A stretch of 41,687 bases of DNA, taken from positions 1-41,687 of the IMG/VR virus record IMGVR_UViG_3300020125_000374; one strand, 5' to 3'. This document shows positions 23,962 to 32,125 of the stretch, one piece after another. A model generated the notes under the pieces. That model was not told the origin of the DNA and did not search any database. It worked only from the letters and a program-made list of their open reading frames with translations. Each line of letters begins with the position of its first letter. Positions within the stretch are counted from its first letter, which is position 1. The translations under genes and the position numbers were made by a program. The stretch comes from a virus.

Positions 23962-25703
23962 ACGACGAGCACCTCCGTAGGCGGCAGGGCTTCGATCGGC
24001 TGCACCATCCAGCGGCCGAGGCCCATGATCAGCGCGATCGCCGGGTCGATCTTCTTCGCCGCATCGTCCTTGCGCGGGAAGATGTTGTCTTTCGCGTCGC
24101 GGTGACACACGACGTTGGCAATCGCCCAGGCGAGCACCGGGTCGCCGTTGTGGTGAAAGCGCCGGCCGGCCACGAGCTCCTCGAGTTCCTTCATGGCCAT
24201 CGAGAAGGGCACCGTGCGCGGCGGGTACTCGATCGCGGGGATCGCTTCGGCGACGAGCTCGATCGAGAACTGGGTCAGCTGCGCCGGATCGAACGGGACC
24301 TCGAAGAGCTCATAGCGCGTGCGATCGGCGAGCAACTCCTCGCGGACGGCCTCGATGTCGAGCACGTTGCCGGGCGTCGTGCGGATCCAGCCGTCGTGCG
24401 CCCAGGCGGCCAGGTGCTGATTGCCCTCCTGGCGCGTGTTTTCCTCGTTCGTGTAGTAGCGGCCGAAGGCGTAATAGTGAACGCCATCCTCGAGACGCCG
24501 GCGGAACAGCTTGATCTTCGCGAAGAGGTCCTTCTTGAAGGCCGCATCGAGCGCCGCGATGCAGCGCGCGCCGGCGAAGGCCTCTTCTTTCAGCGTGGCA
24601 TCGCCGCACGCGTCCCACTGCATCATGTTCATCCAGGCGGTGTCGGCGTTCACCCACACGTTCAGGCGCTTGGTGAGGAACTCGTTCAGCGCCTGCGCCT
24701 GGACCTTCGCGACCGTGGCCATGCGGCGCAGGTCCTCGGGATCGACCGAGATGCCGTAAAGCGGGTTTGCCTTGCGCCACGTCGCCTCGGCGAAATAGTC
24801 GTCGCCCTCGTCGATCGTGTAGATGATTCCCCAGAAGCTTTCGTCCTCGGCGACCTCGCCCTTCACGTCATAGCCAAGGCCGTCGTGGCGCTTCAGCACG
24901 GCATTGAGGATCTTGGTCAGGTACGTGCGCACGTCGAAGCACACGCCGGCGCGGTTCGATCCGGCCGTCGTGATGCTCCACAGCAGCGACTGAGCGCGCG
25001 AGCCGCGGCCGCTGTCGAGCACGTCGTACACGGCGCGCGTCTTGTGCGCGTGCAGCTCGTCGATCGCGGCGAAGCTCACGTTCAGGCCATCCAGGCTGTC
25101 GGCGTCCGCGGCCAGCGGCTTGAAGATCGACGCGGTCTCGCGGACGGATATCGCCTTGCGGTAGGTCTGCACGCCGAACCGCGCGCGAAACTCCGGCTCG
25201 AGGCGCGTCATCTGCGCCCCGATGTCGAACACGATGCGCGCCTGCTCTTCTTTCGTCGCCGCGGAGTAGACCTCGGCGCCGATCTCGCCGTCCGCGGTGA
25301 GCGCGTACAGGCAGAGCGGTGCGAGCTTCGTCGTCTTCGCGTTCTTCCGCGGCACTTCTTCGTACACCGTGCGAAAGCGGCGCGTGCCGTTGCTCTTGTG
25401 CACCCAGCCGAACACGCACGCGATCGAGAACTTCTGCGCCGGCACCAGGCTGATGTGTTCGCCAGCGCTCCAGCCGGTGCCGTCCTTCACGTGCGGCAGC
25501 AGCTCGATGAAGCGAATCGCGCGGTCAGCCAGCTCGGCGCGCCACTCGAACGGCCACGCCGGGTCGGTCTTCCAGCGCTCGAGATCGTCCAACTGGCGGC
25601 GCGCCGCCGCCTTCACCCACTTGCAGGCCGGGATAAGCCCGCTAAGTACGTCCTCGGCGTATTGAAGCGCCTCGGCGGCGTGATCTACTTGAACTGTCCC
25701 CAT
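23958..25703 (-). CDS. Terminase large subunit (HK97 type)
   Basis: The 581-residue protein carries the packaging motor ATPase and nuclease. YEEVPRKNAKTTKLA at about 114-127 is the Walker A region, and VSFAAIDELHAH at about 209-220 is Walker B with the catalytic Glu. Acidic residues in the C-terminal half (including ALDAAFKKDL) fit the RNase H-like nuclease, and the end has GDPVLAWAIANVV, common in this family. It follows the small subunit with an 18-base overlap. A cos-type packaging mechanism is likely from the family and the nearby HNH gene. Confidence 0.93.
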   Translation of the reverse strand: MGTVQVDHAAEALQYAEDVLSGLIPACKWVKAAARRQLDDLERWKTDPAWPFEWRAELADRAIRFIELLPHVKDGTGWSAGEHISLVPAQKFSIACVFGWVHKSNGTRRFRTVYEEVPRKNAKTTKLAPLCLYALTADGEIGAEVYSAATKEEQARIVFDIGAQMTRLEPEFRARFGVQTYRKAISVRETASIFKPLAADADSLDGLNVSFAAIDELHAHKTRAVYDVLDSGRGSRAQSLLWSITTAGSNRAGVCFDVRTYLTKILNAVLKRHDGLGYDVKGEVAEDESFWGIIYTIDEGDDYFAEATWRKANPLYGISVDPEDLRRMATVAKVQAQALNEFLTKRLNVWVNADTAWMNMMQWDACGDATLKEEAFAGARCIAALDAAFKKDLFAKIKLFRRRLEDGVHYYAFGRYYTNEENTRQEGNQHLAAWAHDGWIRTTPGNVLDIEAVREELLADRTRYELFEVPFDPAQLTQFSIELVAEAIPAIEYPPRTVPFSMAMKELEELVAGRRFHHNGDPVLAWAIANVVCHRDAKDNIFPRKDDAAKKIDPAIALIMGLGRWMVQPIEALPPTEVLVV

Positions 25704-26272
25704 CCGCCCGCCTCCGGCTTCGGCTCGACGCCTGGCAGCGTCGGCTGATGTCCAGACGCGGGGTCGCTCGGCGTCACGCGCGAGCGCGCCGCCGGCGACA
25801 TGCCGAACTCGTTCAGGTACCGCGACAGCATCTCGAGCGCGCGGTTACGGATCTGCAGCGGCACGGACATCTGCTTGTAGCCAGACGGCGTGTCCCACAC
25901 GCGGCCGCGCTCGCCGGTCTTGTCGGCATCAGGGTAGCGCGCGCCCTTCGTGCCCTTCGCCTTCGGCGTGCCGTTGTTCAGCTCCTGGATGCGACGCTCC
26001 GCCCATACGAAGTCGCCCCAGGCAACGCAGTAGCCGGCGAGCGCGGCGCGGTCGATCTGGCTGATGAGCCCGAGCTTTGCCAGGTGCGGCGCGATGCGGT
26101 TCCACTCGGCGCGCGCGTCCCTGCCGAGCTCGAGCGGCGCGTCGGGGATCTCGACCGGCGGACGGACGGCTTCGTCCAGGAGCGCGGCGAGCTTGCCCTT
26201 GCCAAATTTGCTCGCATCGCCATGCAGCACGTGCAGCTGCGCCGGCATCGGCTTCGGTCCGCGCTCACCCAT
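25685..26272 (-). CDS. Terminase small subunit (P27 family)
   Basis: The 195-residue protein begins MGERGPKPMPAQLHVLHGDA, matching the P27-type 'G-x-R-G-P-x-P-x-P' start. Helical repeats follow, and a proline-rich tail (PTLPGVEPKPEAGG). It recognises the packaging site and recruits the large subunit. The ATG at 26272 is placed by that family start; an open extension upstream overlaps the HNH-AP2 gene and lacks the family pattern. Confidence 0.88.
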   Translation of the reverse strand: MGERGPKPMPAQLHVLHGDASKFGKGKLAALLDEAVRPPVEIPDAPLELGRDARAEWNRIAPHLAKLGLISQIDRAALAGYCVAWGDFVWAERRIQELNNGTPKAKGTKGARYPDADKTGERGRVWDTPSGYKQMSVPLQIRNRALEMLSRYLNEFGMSPAARSRVTPSDPASGHQPTLPGVEPKPEAGGWGQFK

Positions 26273-26747
26273 GGGACAACGCCTCCTCGCTATAGGGCAT
26301 GTGTTCACGGCGGAACTTCGCTGCGATGGCCGCGGCTTCCTCCGGAGTGTCGTAATACCCGAGGCGATACTTCTTGCCGTGAACGCACGCATGAGCCATA
26401 AAGCGCCCCGTGTCCTTGCGGTAGAAGACCCCGCGGATCCCGGTCACATTGCACCGATAAGCGTTCTTGTTCTGAGCGTTCTCCGCGTTGCTTAGCAGCC
26501 TGAGGTTCGCGAAGCGGTTGTCGAGCTTGTCTCGGTTGATGTGGTCCCAGGCATGGCCAACCGGCGGTCTGCCCATCAACGCGTGCGTGAGGTGAATTCG
26601 TTTCTCGCTATAGCGGATCACGTACCCACGGCCATCTAGCCGCCAGCGCAGTTTCGCCAGATCGGCGTGCTGGGGGTCAACGAGCGCCGGTCGCGGAGAG
26701 TTCCAGAGCTGGAGCTCGACATACCCCACTCCCTGAGATACCCCCAT
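26265..26747 (-). CDS. HNH homing-type endonuclease with AP2 domain
   Basis: The product has 160 residues. The central part has the HNH_3 pattern (HAWDHINRDKLDNRFANLRL, then NAENAQNK), and the C-terminal part is an AP2-type DNA-binding domain (GIRGVFYRKDTGRFMAH, YDTPEEAAAIAAK). This is the usual form of free-standing phage homing endonucleases. It lies between the packaging HNH gene and small terminase, overlapping the latter by eight bases. The ATG at 26747 has a good GGAGG site. Its presence beside terminase suggests an inserted selfish gene. Confidence 0.85.
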   Translation of the reverse strand: MGVSQGVGYVELQLWNSPRPALVDPQHADLAKLRWRLDGRGYVIRYSEKRIHLTHALMGRPPVGHAWDHINRDKLDNRFANLRLLSNAENAQNKNAYRCNVTGIRGVFYRKDTGRFMAHACVHGKKYRLGYYDTPEEAAAIAAKFRREHMPYSEEALSHG

Positions 26748-26788
26748 AACGAAACCTCCGGTCGAAAAAATTTGGGCAGCTATGCGGT

Positions 26789-27217
26789 CTAGCCGCGCAC
26801 GGTTCCAAGGAATGGACCCCCCCTGGGGTGGCCGAAGCCACCGTCCTCGCTCGCTGTCTTGGCGGAGTGGCACGAGTGGCACAGCGACTGATGATTGCTC
26901 GAGGACCAGAACAGCTGCTTGTCCTCACCCGCACGCACGATGTGATCGATGTCCGTCGCCGCTGTCACGCGGCCGAGGCGCACGCACTCGCTGTGCTCAC
27001 CACTGCTGCCATGCTCACGATCACCGCAGAGCGGATGACGTCTTAGCCAATGACCGCGGTATGCCTGCCAGCGTGAGCCGTAGCCGCGCTTCGTTGATGA
27101 CTCGCGCCTAGCGTCGACCTCGCGCTGTCTAGCGCGCTGGTGCTGCTCGCAATGTCCAGACACGACGAGCTTTCCGCAGCCTGGATGCGGGCACGGTCGC
27201 AGCGCTGCGGTGGGCAT
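26789..27217 (-). CDS. HNH endonuclease of the packaging type
   Basis: The 142-residue protein has two cysteine pairs that can bind zinc (CPHPGC near the start and CHSC near the end) and the HNH core DIDHIVRAG...WSSSNHQSLCHSCHSAK. In HK97-like phages such an HNH protein, encoded next to the terminase genes, stimulates the large subunit's cos cleavage. The gene order HNH, small terminase, large terminase, portal is standard, except for the HNH-AP2 gene inserted here. Confidence 0.85.
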   Translation of the reverse strand: MPTAALRPCPHPGCGKLVVSGHCEQHQRARQREVDARRESSTKRGYGSRWQAYRGHWLRRHPLCGDREHGSSGEHSECVRLGRVTAATDIDHIVRAGEDKQLFWSSSNHQSLCHSCHSAKTASEDGGFGHPRGGPFLGTVRG

Positions 27218-27226
27218 TTAAAGCAC

Positions 27227-27251
27227 GAAGGCCCGGGGTCGCCGGGCCTTC
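27227..27251 (-). terminator. Hairpin, possible terminator before the packaging operon
   Basis: A perfect 10-bp stem (27227-27236 with 27242-27251) with a 5-nt loop lies in the 95-base gap between the cysteine-cluster HTH gene and the HNH gene. On the minus strand it is followed by GTGCTTTAAA, a weak U tract. It may be a leaky terminator that the late regulator overcomes, or part of a packaging-site structure. Confidence 0.5.
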
Positions 27252-27312
27252 AGGGGATACTTCGGGAAATTTATCGAAGTGGACGCGATTTTCGACATGA
27301 ATTGTCGGTTTG

Positions 27313-27936
27313 TCAACTGGCAACGATTCCGGCCTTCTTCAGCCGGTCGTCCAGTTCGTACATCGCAGGGCGTTCCTCGCCTCGCAAATGCTCGACCACG
27401 CGCTTGTTTAGCTCGCTCACCGTAGCCCGGTGCACGCCCAGCCGATCGGCGAGCTCGACGAAGCTCTCGCGCAAGCCGAAGTAGCGGCCGACGACGGCAA
27501 GGCGCAGGCGATAGTGCGAGATGTTGCCGGTGAGACCGGCGCCCAGGACATAGTCCGTGAGCCAGTGGATGGCGTCGCTCCAGTCGCTCGTCGGTCGAAC
27601 GCCGGAGCAGCAGGCGGCGCGACAGGTGCATGGCTTGCTCTGCGGCGCAAACCGGCCGGTGACGATCTCGCGCCGCACGCGCGTGAGCTGGCTCAGTTCG
27701 AGCAGGATCATGCCGGCCTGCGCCGCACCGTCCAGGCCGGCGAGGCCTTTGCCTGGTGCGCTCGGTGGCAGTGCCTTGGCGAGGAAACCCTTCTTCAGCG
27801 TGCCGTGCGAGAAGTTGAAGGCGAACATCAGCGCGGAGTGTGCAGACGTGAAGATCGGAGGTTCCTGCATCGCCGCCGGGGACGGCGGGCTTTCCGGGGG
27901 CGTTTTCCCTCTGATCTCACTTTTTAGCGCTTGCAT
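27313..27936 (-). CDS. HTH regulator with cysteine cluster, candidate late-gene regulator
   Basis: The 207-residue protein has a central KPCTCRAACCSG cluster (four cysteines, possibly metal-binding) followed by DWSDAIHWLTDYVLG, and a C-terminal helix-turn-helix (ESFVELADRLGVHRATVSELNKRVVEHL). The ATG at 27936 is chosen for its site GAGAGGAAAAGAAG; the longer frame upstream crosses the intergenic region. It is encoded after the primase gene and right before the packaging genes, the place of late antitermination or activator genes in lambdoid phages. The late role is inference from position and the HTH. Confidence 0.65.
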   Translation of the reverse strand: MQALKSEIRGKTPPESPPSPAAMQEPPIFTSAHSALMFAFNFSHGTLKKGFLAKALPPSAPGKGLAGLDGAAQAGMILLELSQLTRVRREIVTGRFAPQSKPCTCRAACCSGVRPTSDWSDAIHWLTDYVLGAGLTGNISHYRLRLAVVGRYFGLRESFVELADRLGVHRATVSELNKRVVEHLRGEERPAMYELDDRLKKAGIVAS

Positions 27937-28086
27937 CTTCTTTTCCTCTCTTTTCTTTTGCGATCTTTCCGCGTGTGATAAGAAAATAAGCCCGCTATCC
28001 CCGTGATCCCCGCACACATCGGTGCCCAGTGCCGACGAAAAAGCGGCAGGACATCGTCCAGACGCGTGCGGGCTCAATGCCTTAGC
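27937..28086 (-). other. Intergenic leader with AT-rich segment
   Basis: These 150 bases separate the primase stop from the HTH regulator start. The part at about 27940-28000 is markedly AT-richer than its surroundings (for example the complement of AAGAAAATAAG) and could hold a promoter, but I see no good -35/-10 pair. A weak copy of the dispersed GTCCAGACG element is at 28056-28069. Confidence 0.35.
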
Positions 28087-30573
28087 TCATTTGATGGCCT
28101 CCACTTTCCACAGCAGCGTGTGATCCTTCTCGCCAGCACGCACGATGCGCTTGCCGTCGGCGATGCGGTCGGCGTGCTTGCGCAACCAGCTCGAAAGGCG
28201 GCGGGCGTTCAGGGTCCCGTCGCGATCCCGGCAGATCTCGAGGAGCACGAGGTTGAGTGAATCGTTCGACTTGGCGCGATCGATTGCCTCGGTCGCCGTG
28301 TAGCCTTCGTTTCCGTAGACCGCCTCCCAGGCGGCGATGACGCGCACGAGCTCGACGCGCTCGGGGTCTTCCTTGGCCAGGTCGGCGAGCGACTCGCAGG
28401 GATCGTGACAACCGAGCCAGATCAGCGGCGCGCGCACCATGTCCGACCAGCGCTCGAAACGGCCCCACGTCTGACACTGGTCGAGCGGCTTCTGCGCGGT
28501 CGAGATGAACGCTCGCAGGATCGTAAGACCGGCGGCGACCAGGCGCGGCCGGTGCTGCGTCATCCATTCCCGCAGCTCGACGTCGAATTGCCTCTGCTCG
28601 GGGTGCTCGACCTTCGGGTCCAGCCGGCACAATAGGGCGCGGGTGCGCAGGTCGCCGGCGATCACCAGCTGATTGCCCGTGGCGACAAAAAGCGTCGTCG
28701 TCGGCACGCTCATCATTTCAGTGCGACCGAGCACGCGCTGCCGATACGCCTCGCTGGTGAGCACGGCGCAAAGCGTGTCGCCCTCGAGCGGGCGCTCGAC
28801 GTTGTCGATCAGCACGACCTGGTCGCCCTCGGCCAGGATCGCGAGCATCGTCTTCGTCGCCTCCTCGTCCGTGTCGGCGTACTTCATCGCCGGCGCCGAG
28901 ACGCCGGTCGCGAGGATCCCCATGCAGTCGGCGAGCAGCGTCTTGCCGCTGCCCATGACGGGCGCAGTGATCCCGCCCAAAGGTGCAGATGGCAGGCTTC
29001 GCCGCACCAGCGCGGTCAGCGCGAGCGCGAGCGCGACCGATCGGTCGACCTCACGCTCGAACGGGAACGACTTGAAGGCCTCGGCGAAGATCTTGAGCGC
29101 GGCATCAGCGTCGTCGCGCGTCGGCGAGTCGGGAATTGTCGGGAACTCGATGCCGCACGGGTCGTACCAGCTTTGCGTGTCGACGTCGTAGCCCGGCTTC
29201 TGCAGCACGGTGCCGTCGGGTCGCAGGGTTGGCGAACTGATTGCCGACCACAGCCGCGGCAGCTGCCAGTGACCGCGCCGCGAGATATACGTCTCGGCGA
29301 CCTTGTCGGGCGCGTTGCATGCGACCCACGAGCCGGCCGGGCCGTCGGGATCGTCTGGATTTTTTGCCTTCGCGTTCCACTTCTGCCAGATTGCCGCGCG
29401 TGTAAACGCGTCGGTCAGATATGGCGCGTCGACCGTGAGCAGGCCGAGCGAGCCGGGCGGCCGGCGCTTGTAGTGGCGCACGCTCGGCGTATCGCGCCGC
29501 ACGACGCGCACGAGAAAGCCGGCGCGCTGATAAATGCGCAGCCCCGACTTGATCAGCGCGTCCTCGGCCGCCTCGACGATCTGTGGCAGCTCGCCCTGGA
29601 TCCACTTGATCACAGGCCGATCATCTTCCGCACCATTCCCTGCAGGTGGCTCGGCCCCGCCTGTCCCGCCAATCGGAGGCTCAGCCGGCGGTTGGCGCTT
29701 ATCAGGTTTCGGGGCGCGGGGCTTCTGTGATCGCGGCGCCATCCATCCCGCGCGCTTCGCGAGCTCGAAGATCGTGCCGGCCGAGATGTCCTTCGGCTCG
29801 AAGGTGGTCCAGCGCCTGGCGATTTCGTCGCCGCCGGGATACTTGGCGCTGCGCATCGACCAGCGGTCCCAGAGGGCCATGCCGAGCTCGCCATAGGTCG
29901 CCTTGAGCGCCATGCCGATCTCGATCCACTGGTTGTATTCGTCGGCGGCGATGTAGGCGAGCGCGCTCTCGACACGCACGAGCTCGTCGGTCATCGAGAG
30001 CGATGCAGGTGCGGCCTTCACGCCCTCCCCGCGCTTCTTCGTGCCGCGCACGGTCGCGCGCAGACGCTTGAGCGTCTTCCCGTCGATCGGCGCGACCTCG
30101 AGCGGAGTGCCGCTATAGTGCGCGCCGGTCCAGGTGAAGAACTGGCGACCGCAGAACACTTCGACGCCGACCGCGTTGTTCTTGAAGGTCTCGCTTTCGC
30201 CGGCAACGAAGATGTGCACGCCTTTTTTCGACGGCGAGTACTCCGTATAGGAATTGCAGGCGGCGATGATGTTGCTCGCGCGCTCGCTGACCTCGCCCGT
30301 GTCGAGATCGATCACGCTGTCGAGGTCGATGCCGATCAGCCCATCGCCAGGCAGGAATGCGAAGCCGGTCCCGCTATACCCGCCGCGATCGCACGCCAGT
30401 TGCGCGTCCGTGTGCCTCACGAGCTCCGCGCGATCGGCCTCGGATCCCTGGTCGCCGTGGCGGCGCTTGCCGCTCGCGTAATACGGAACCTTGCGCGGCT
30501 TTTTGTCCCCGGGATGGCGCTCGAGCTTCCAGACGAGCCATTGCTTTTTCTCCAGGAGCGCGTTGGGGACCAT
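28087..30573 (-). CDS. Primase-helicase (AEP primase/polymerase with PriCT and helicase domains)
   Basis: The 828-residue protein has an archaeo-eukaryotic primase/polymerase domain at the start (IGIDLD at 80-85 with the metal-binding acids and SPSKKGVHIFV with His120), a PriCT-2-like domain (WIEIGMALKATYGELGMALW at about 216-235, ending near 280), a linker rich in Pro and Gly (281-318), and a helicase-type ATPase (Walker A APVMGSGKTLLAD with GSGKT at 541-545; Walker B VVLIDNVERP). Such proteins prime and unwind the phage origin. It is the only large replication gene present. A dedicated DNA polymerase is absent, so the host enzyme is probably used. Confidence 0.85.
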   Translation of the reverse strand: MVPNALLEKKQWLVWKLERHPGDKKPRKVPYYASGKRRHGDQGSEADRAELVRHTDAQLACDRGGYSGTGFAFLPGDGLIGIDLDSVIDLDTGEVSERASNIIAACNSYTEYSPSKKGVHIFVAGESETFKNNAVGVEVFCGRQFFTWTGAHYSGTPLEVAPIDGKTLKRLRATVRGTKKRGEGVKAAPASLSMTDELVRVESALAYIAADEYNQWIEIGMALKATYGELGMALWDRWSMRSAKYPGGDEIARRWTTFEPKDISAGTIFELAKRAGWMAPRSQKPRAPKPDKRQPPAEPPIGGTGGAEPPAGNGAEDDRPVIKWIQGELPQIVEAAEDALIKSGLRIYQRAGFLVRVVRRDTPSVRHYKRRPPGSLGLLTVDAPYLTDAFTRAAIWQKWNAKAKNPDDPDGPAGSWVACNAPDKVAETYISRRGHWQLPRLWSAISSPTLRPDGTVLQKPGYDVDTQSWYDPCGIEFPTIPDSPTRDDADAALKIFAEAFKSFPFEREVDRSVALALALTALVRRSLPSAPLGGITAPVMGSGKTLLADCMGILATGVSAPAMKYADTDEEATKTMLAILAEGDQVVLIDNVERPLEGDTLCAVLTSEAYRQRVLGRTEMMSVPTTTLFVATGNQLVIAGDLRTRALLCRLDPKVEHPEQRQFDVELREWMTQHRPRLVAAGLTILRAFISTAQKPLDQCQTWGRFERWSDMVRAPLIWLGCHDPCESLADLAKEDPERVELVRVIAAWEAVYGNEGYTATEAIDRAKSNDSLNLVLLEICRDRDGTLNARRLSSWLRKHADRIADGKRIVRAGEKDHTLLWKVEAIK

Positions 30574-30577
30574 CCGA

Positions 30578-30820
30578 TCACGGCTTCCCGCGGTAGACCG
30601 GCCAGCTGCCCGGCGTCCCCGGGGCGGCGCCGTCGTAGGAGGCCCAGGGCTTGATCGCCGCCGGCCGCACCAGGTAGAGCTGATCGCGGTGCATGACGAA
30701 GCGCGTCTTCGTGTGCACGTCCTCGAGCAGGCGCGCGCCGTTAGGACGGATCTCGAGGCAGATCGCCGTGCGCCCCTCCGGAGTGCGGACCAGATCGTCG
30801 GGCTTTATCGTTGTTTGCAC
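30578..30820 (-). CDS. Small protein of unknown function before the primase gene
   Basis: The 80-residue protein has DDLVRTPEGRTAICLEIRPN and TKTRFVMHRDQLYLV, strands that resemble a small SH3-like or KOW-like barrel. It is co-transcribed with the primase gene, whose start is only four bases after its stop. No family is recognised. Confidence 0.6.
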   Translation of the reverse strand: MQTTIKPDDLVRTPEGRTAICLEIRPNGARLLEDVHTKTRFVMHRDQLYLVRPAAIKPWASYDGAAPGTPGSWPVYRGKP

Positions 30821-30838
30821 TTCGCCCTGATTCGGGAG

Positions 30839-31210
30839 CTATGGGCCGGTTCGACTTCCGACAATGGCGCGCGCGAGGTCGAGCGCGTTCTCCTCTTCTC
30901 GCATGCGCCTGAAGCGTTCGATGGTCAGCGAGATCGCGCGGTTGCCGACGATCCACTCGAAGGCGTTCAGCTTGTGCGGCGGCAGATACTTGCGGCCGTT
31001 CAGGATGTTCGCGAGATGCGGCGCCCTGATGCCGACATGGTCGGCGGCCGAGCGCTGCGTCATCGACCGCACGCGCCGGTGATGCCACGCCCAGGTGATC
31101 GCCGCCTTCACTGCCTGCTCCTCGTCGTCACCGAACGATGCGAGCACGTCAGAGCGCACTAAATCGGGCGCTTTGAGCAGAGAAAGCAGTTTCAATTCAG
31201 ATTGATGCAC
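30839..31210 (-). CDS. HTH regulator (XRE-like), early left operon
   Basis: The 123-residue protein has a helix-turn-helix-like centre (MTQRSAADHVGIRAPHLANILNGRKYLPPHKLN at about 50-82), preceded by a helical part and followed by a charged helix (ERFRRMREEENALDLARAI). It lies just downstream of the Cro-like gene. Three TTACA[CG]GTCGC repeats are directly upstream of its ATG and could be its own binding sites. It may act as a CII-like or replication regulator; the class is not fixed. Confidence 0.68.
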   Translation of the reverse strand: MHQSELKLLSLLKAPDLVRSDVLASFGDDEEQAVKAAITWAWHHRRVRSMTQRSAADHVGIRAPHLANILNGRKYLPPHKLNAFEWIVGNRAISLTIERFRRMREEENALDLARAIVGSRTGP

Positions 31211-31212
31211 GA

Positions 31213-31255
31213 TTACACGTCGCCTTGAAAATTACAGGTCGCGTTACACGTCGCC
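31213..31255. repeat. Three direct repeats TTACA[C/G]GTCGC[C/G] upstream of the XRE-like gene
   Basis: Copies start at 31213, 31232 and 31244. The first and third are identical (TTACACGTCGCC) and the middle one has two changes. They lie 3-45 bases upstream of the ATG at 31210. Direct repeats at this place suit a regulator-binding site or iteron. Confidence 0.65.
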
Positions 31256-31307
31256 CTGTCGCCAAAAAAACACACAATGGCCGCTATGCGTTCTTCGGCT
31301 CTTGAGC

Positions 31308-31553
31308 TCACGCCGAGAGCTCCAGCTGCTGGGGCTCGGCCGGCGGATAGAGATCTGGCCGCAGGTCGCTCCGCGTGACGCGCGGCGCGCCGGTCGCAGC
31401 GTCGACGGTGGCGCGCTCGAGATCAAGCACACGCTCGGCGGGCACGCCGCGGCGCTTCCAGTTCGCCACCACCTGCGGCTTGACATTGATCGCGCGCGCA
31501 AGCGCCGACAGGCCGCCGGCCAATTCGATCGCCTTGAGAAGCGCATTGCTCAC
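31308..31553 (-). CDS. Cro/YdaS-like transcriptional regulator
   Basis: The 81-residue protein matches the YdaS/Cro pattern: KAIELAGGLSALARAINVKPQVVANWKRRGVPAERVLDLERAT, where the helix-turn-helix spans about residues 14-36, then SDLRPDLYP, typical of the family. It is divergent from the CI-like repressor gene and is the first gene of the leftward operon. The GTG at 31553 lies only about six bases after the -10 of the P1 promoter, so its mRNA may have no leader. It should bind the operators at 31562-31578 and 32491-32507. Confidence 0.8.
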   Translation of the reverse strand: MSNALLKAIELAGGLSALARAINVKPQVVANWKRRGVPAERVLDLERATVDAATGAPRVTRSDLRPDLYPPAEPQQLELSA

Positions 31554-31558
31554 GCCGC

Positions 31559-31589
31559 ATTCTAAACACGGCGTTTAGGCCTTCGTCAA
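31559..31589 (-). promoter_or_regulatory. Promoter P1 (leftward early promoter)
   Basis: On the minus strand, TTGACG (31589-31584) is followed after 19 bases by TAGAAT (31564-31559); TTTAGA at 17-base spacing overlaps it. An operator palindrome fills the spacer. Over 36 bases it matches promoter P2 at 32480 at 28 positions. Confidence 0.7.
31562..31578. promoter_or_regulatory. Operator O1 (CTAAAC-N5-GTTTAG)
   Basis: The palindrome CTAAACACGGCGTTTAG has perfect 6-bp arms with a 5-base centre. The core TAAACACGGCGTTTA matches the second operator at 13 of 15 positions. It lies between -35 and -10 of P1, so a bound repressor would block transcription of the Cro-like operon. Confidence 0.72.
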
Positions 31590-31636
31590 CATCGCGTGAA
31601 ACAGAAGTCAGTGACGCTGGCCTACACTTTTTGTGT

Positions 31637-32125
31637 ATGCCTAGATCAATAAAAGAGATTCCGGCGGCGCCGATGCTGAACCGCCTGAGAAAGCAGAAGA
31701 TCACGCCGGCCGCGTTCGCCAAGAAGATCGGCGAAAGCGATCAGTCGCTGTCCAACTGGCGCCGGCGCGGCATCCCGCCGGCCAAGGTCGGGCGCATCGC
31801 CGCCGAGCTCGGCATGACCTACGAGCAGTACATGCGCGAGGCCGGTCAGCCCCTGAGCGTTGCGAACCAGGAGAGCGCGCAATACAGTATCGGGCGCGAC
31901 GCCCTGCTCGACGACTATGACCACCTGCCGCCCTGGCTGCAGGAGCACATCGCCCGCAAGACGCGCGAGCTGCGCGAATACGCCGACGCCCTGCCCCTGT
32001 TCCTGCGCGAAAGCATGAGCGCGCCGCCGACCGACCCAGAGGCCTACCGACTCTGGGAACGCAACATGGAAGCCGACCGGCTGCGCATCACGCGGCAGGC
32101 CACCACCAAGGGAGCCAAGACATGA
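31637..32125 (+). CDS. CI-like repressor (HTH, no peptidase domain)
   Basis: The 162-residue protein has an N-terminal helix-turn-helix (LNRLRKQKITPAAFAKKIGESDQSLSNWRRRGIPPAKVGRI, split here by function at about 14-45) and a helical, charged C-terminal half (PPWLQEHIARKTRELREYADAL). It lacks the S24 self-cleavage domain, so induction would not go through RecA-type cleavage in cis. It is divergent from the Cro-like gene. Start ATG 31637 has no ribosome-binding site and lies eight bases after a TACACT -10-like box, so a leaderless mRNA is possible; ATG 31673 is an alternative start. Confidence 0.75.
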   Translation: MPRSIKEIPAAPMLNRLRKQKITPAAFAKKIGESDQSLSNWRRRGIPPAKVGRIAAELGMTYEQYMREAGQPLSVANQESAQYSIGRDALLDDYDHLPPWLQEHIARKTRELREYADALPLFLRESMSAPPTDPEAYRLWERNMEADRLRITRQATTKGAKT

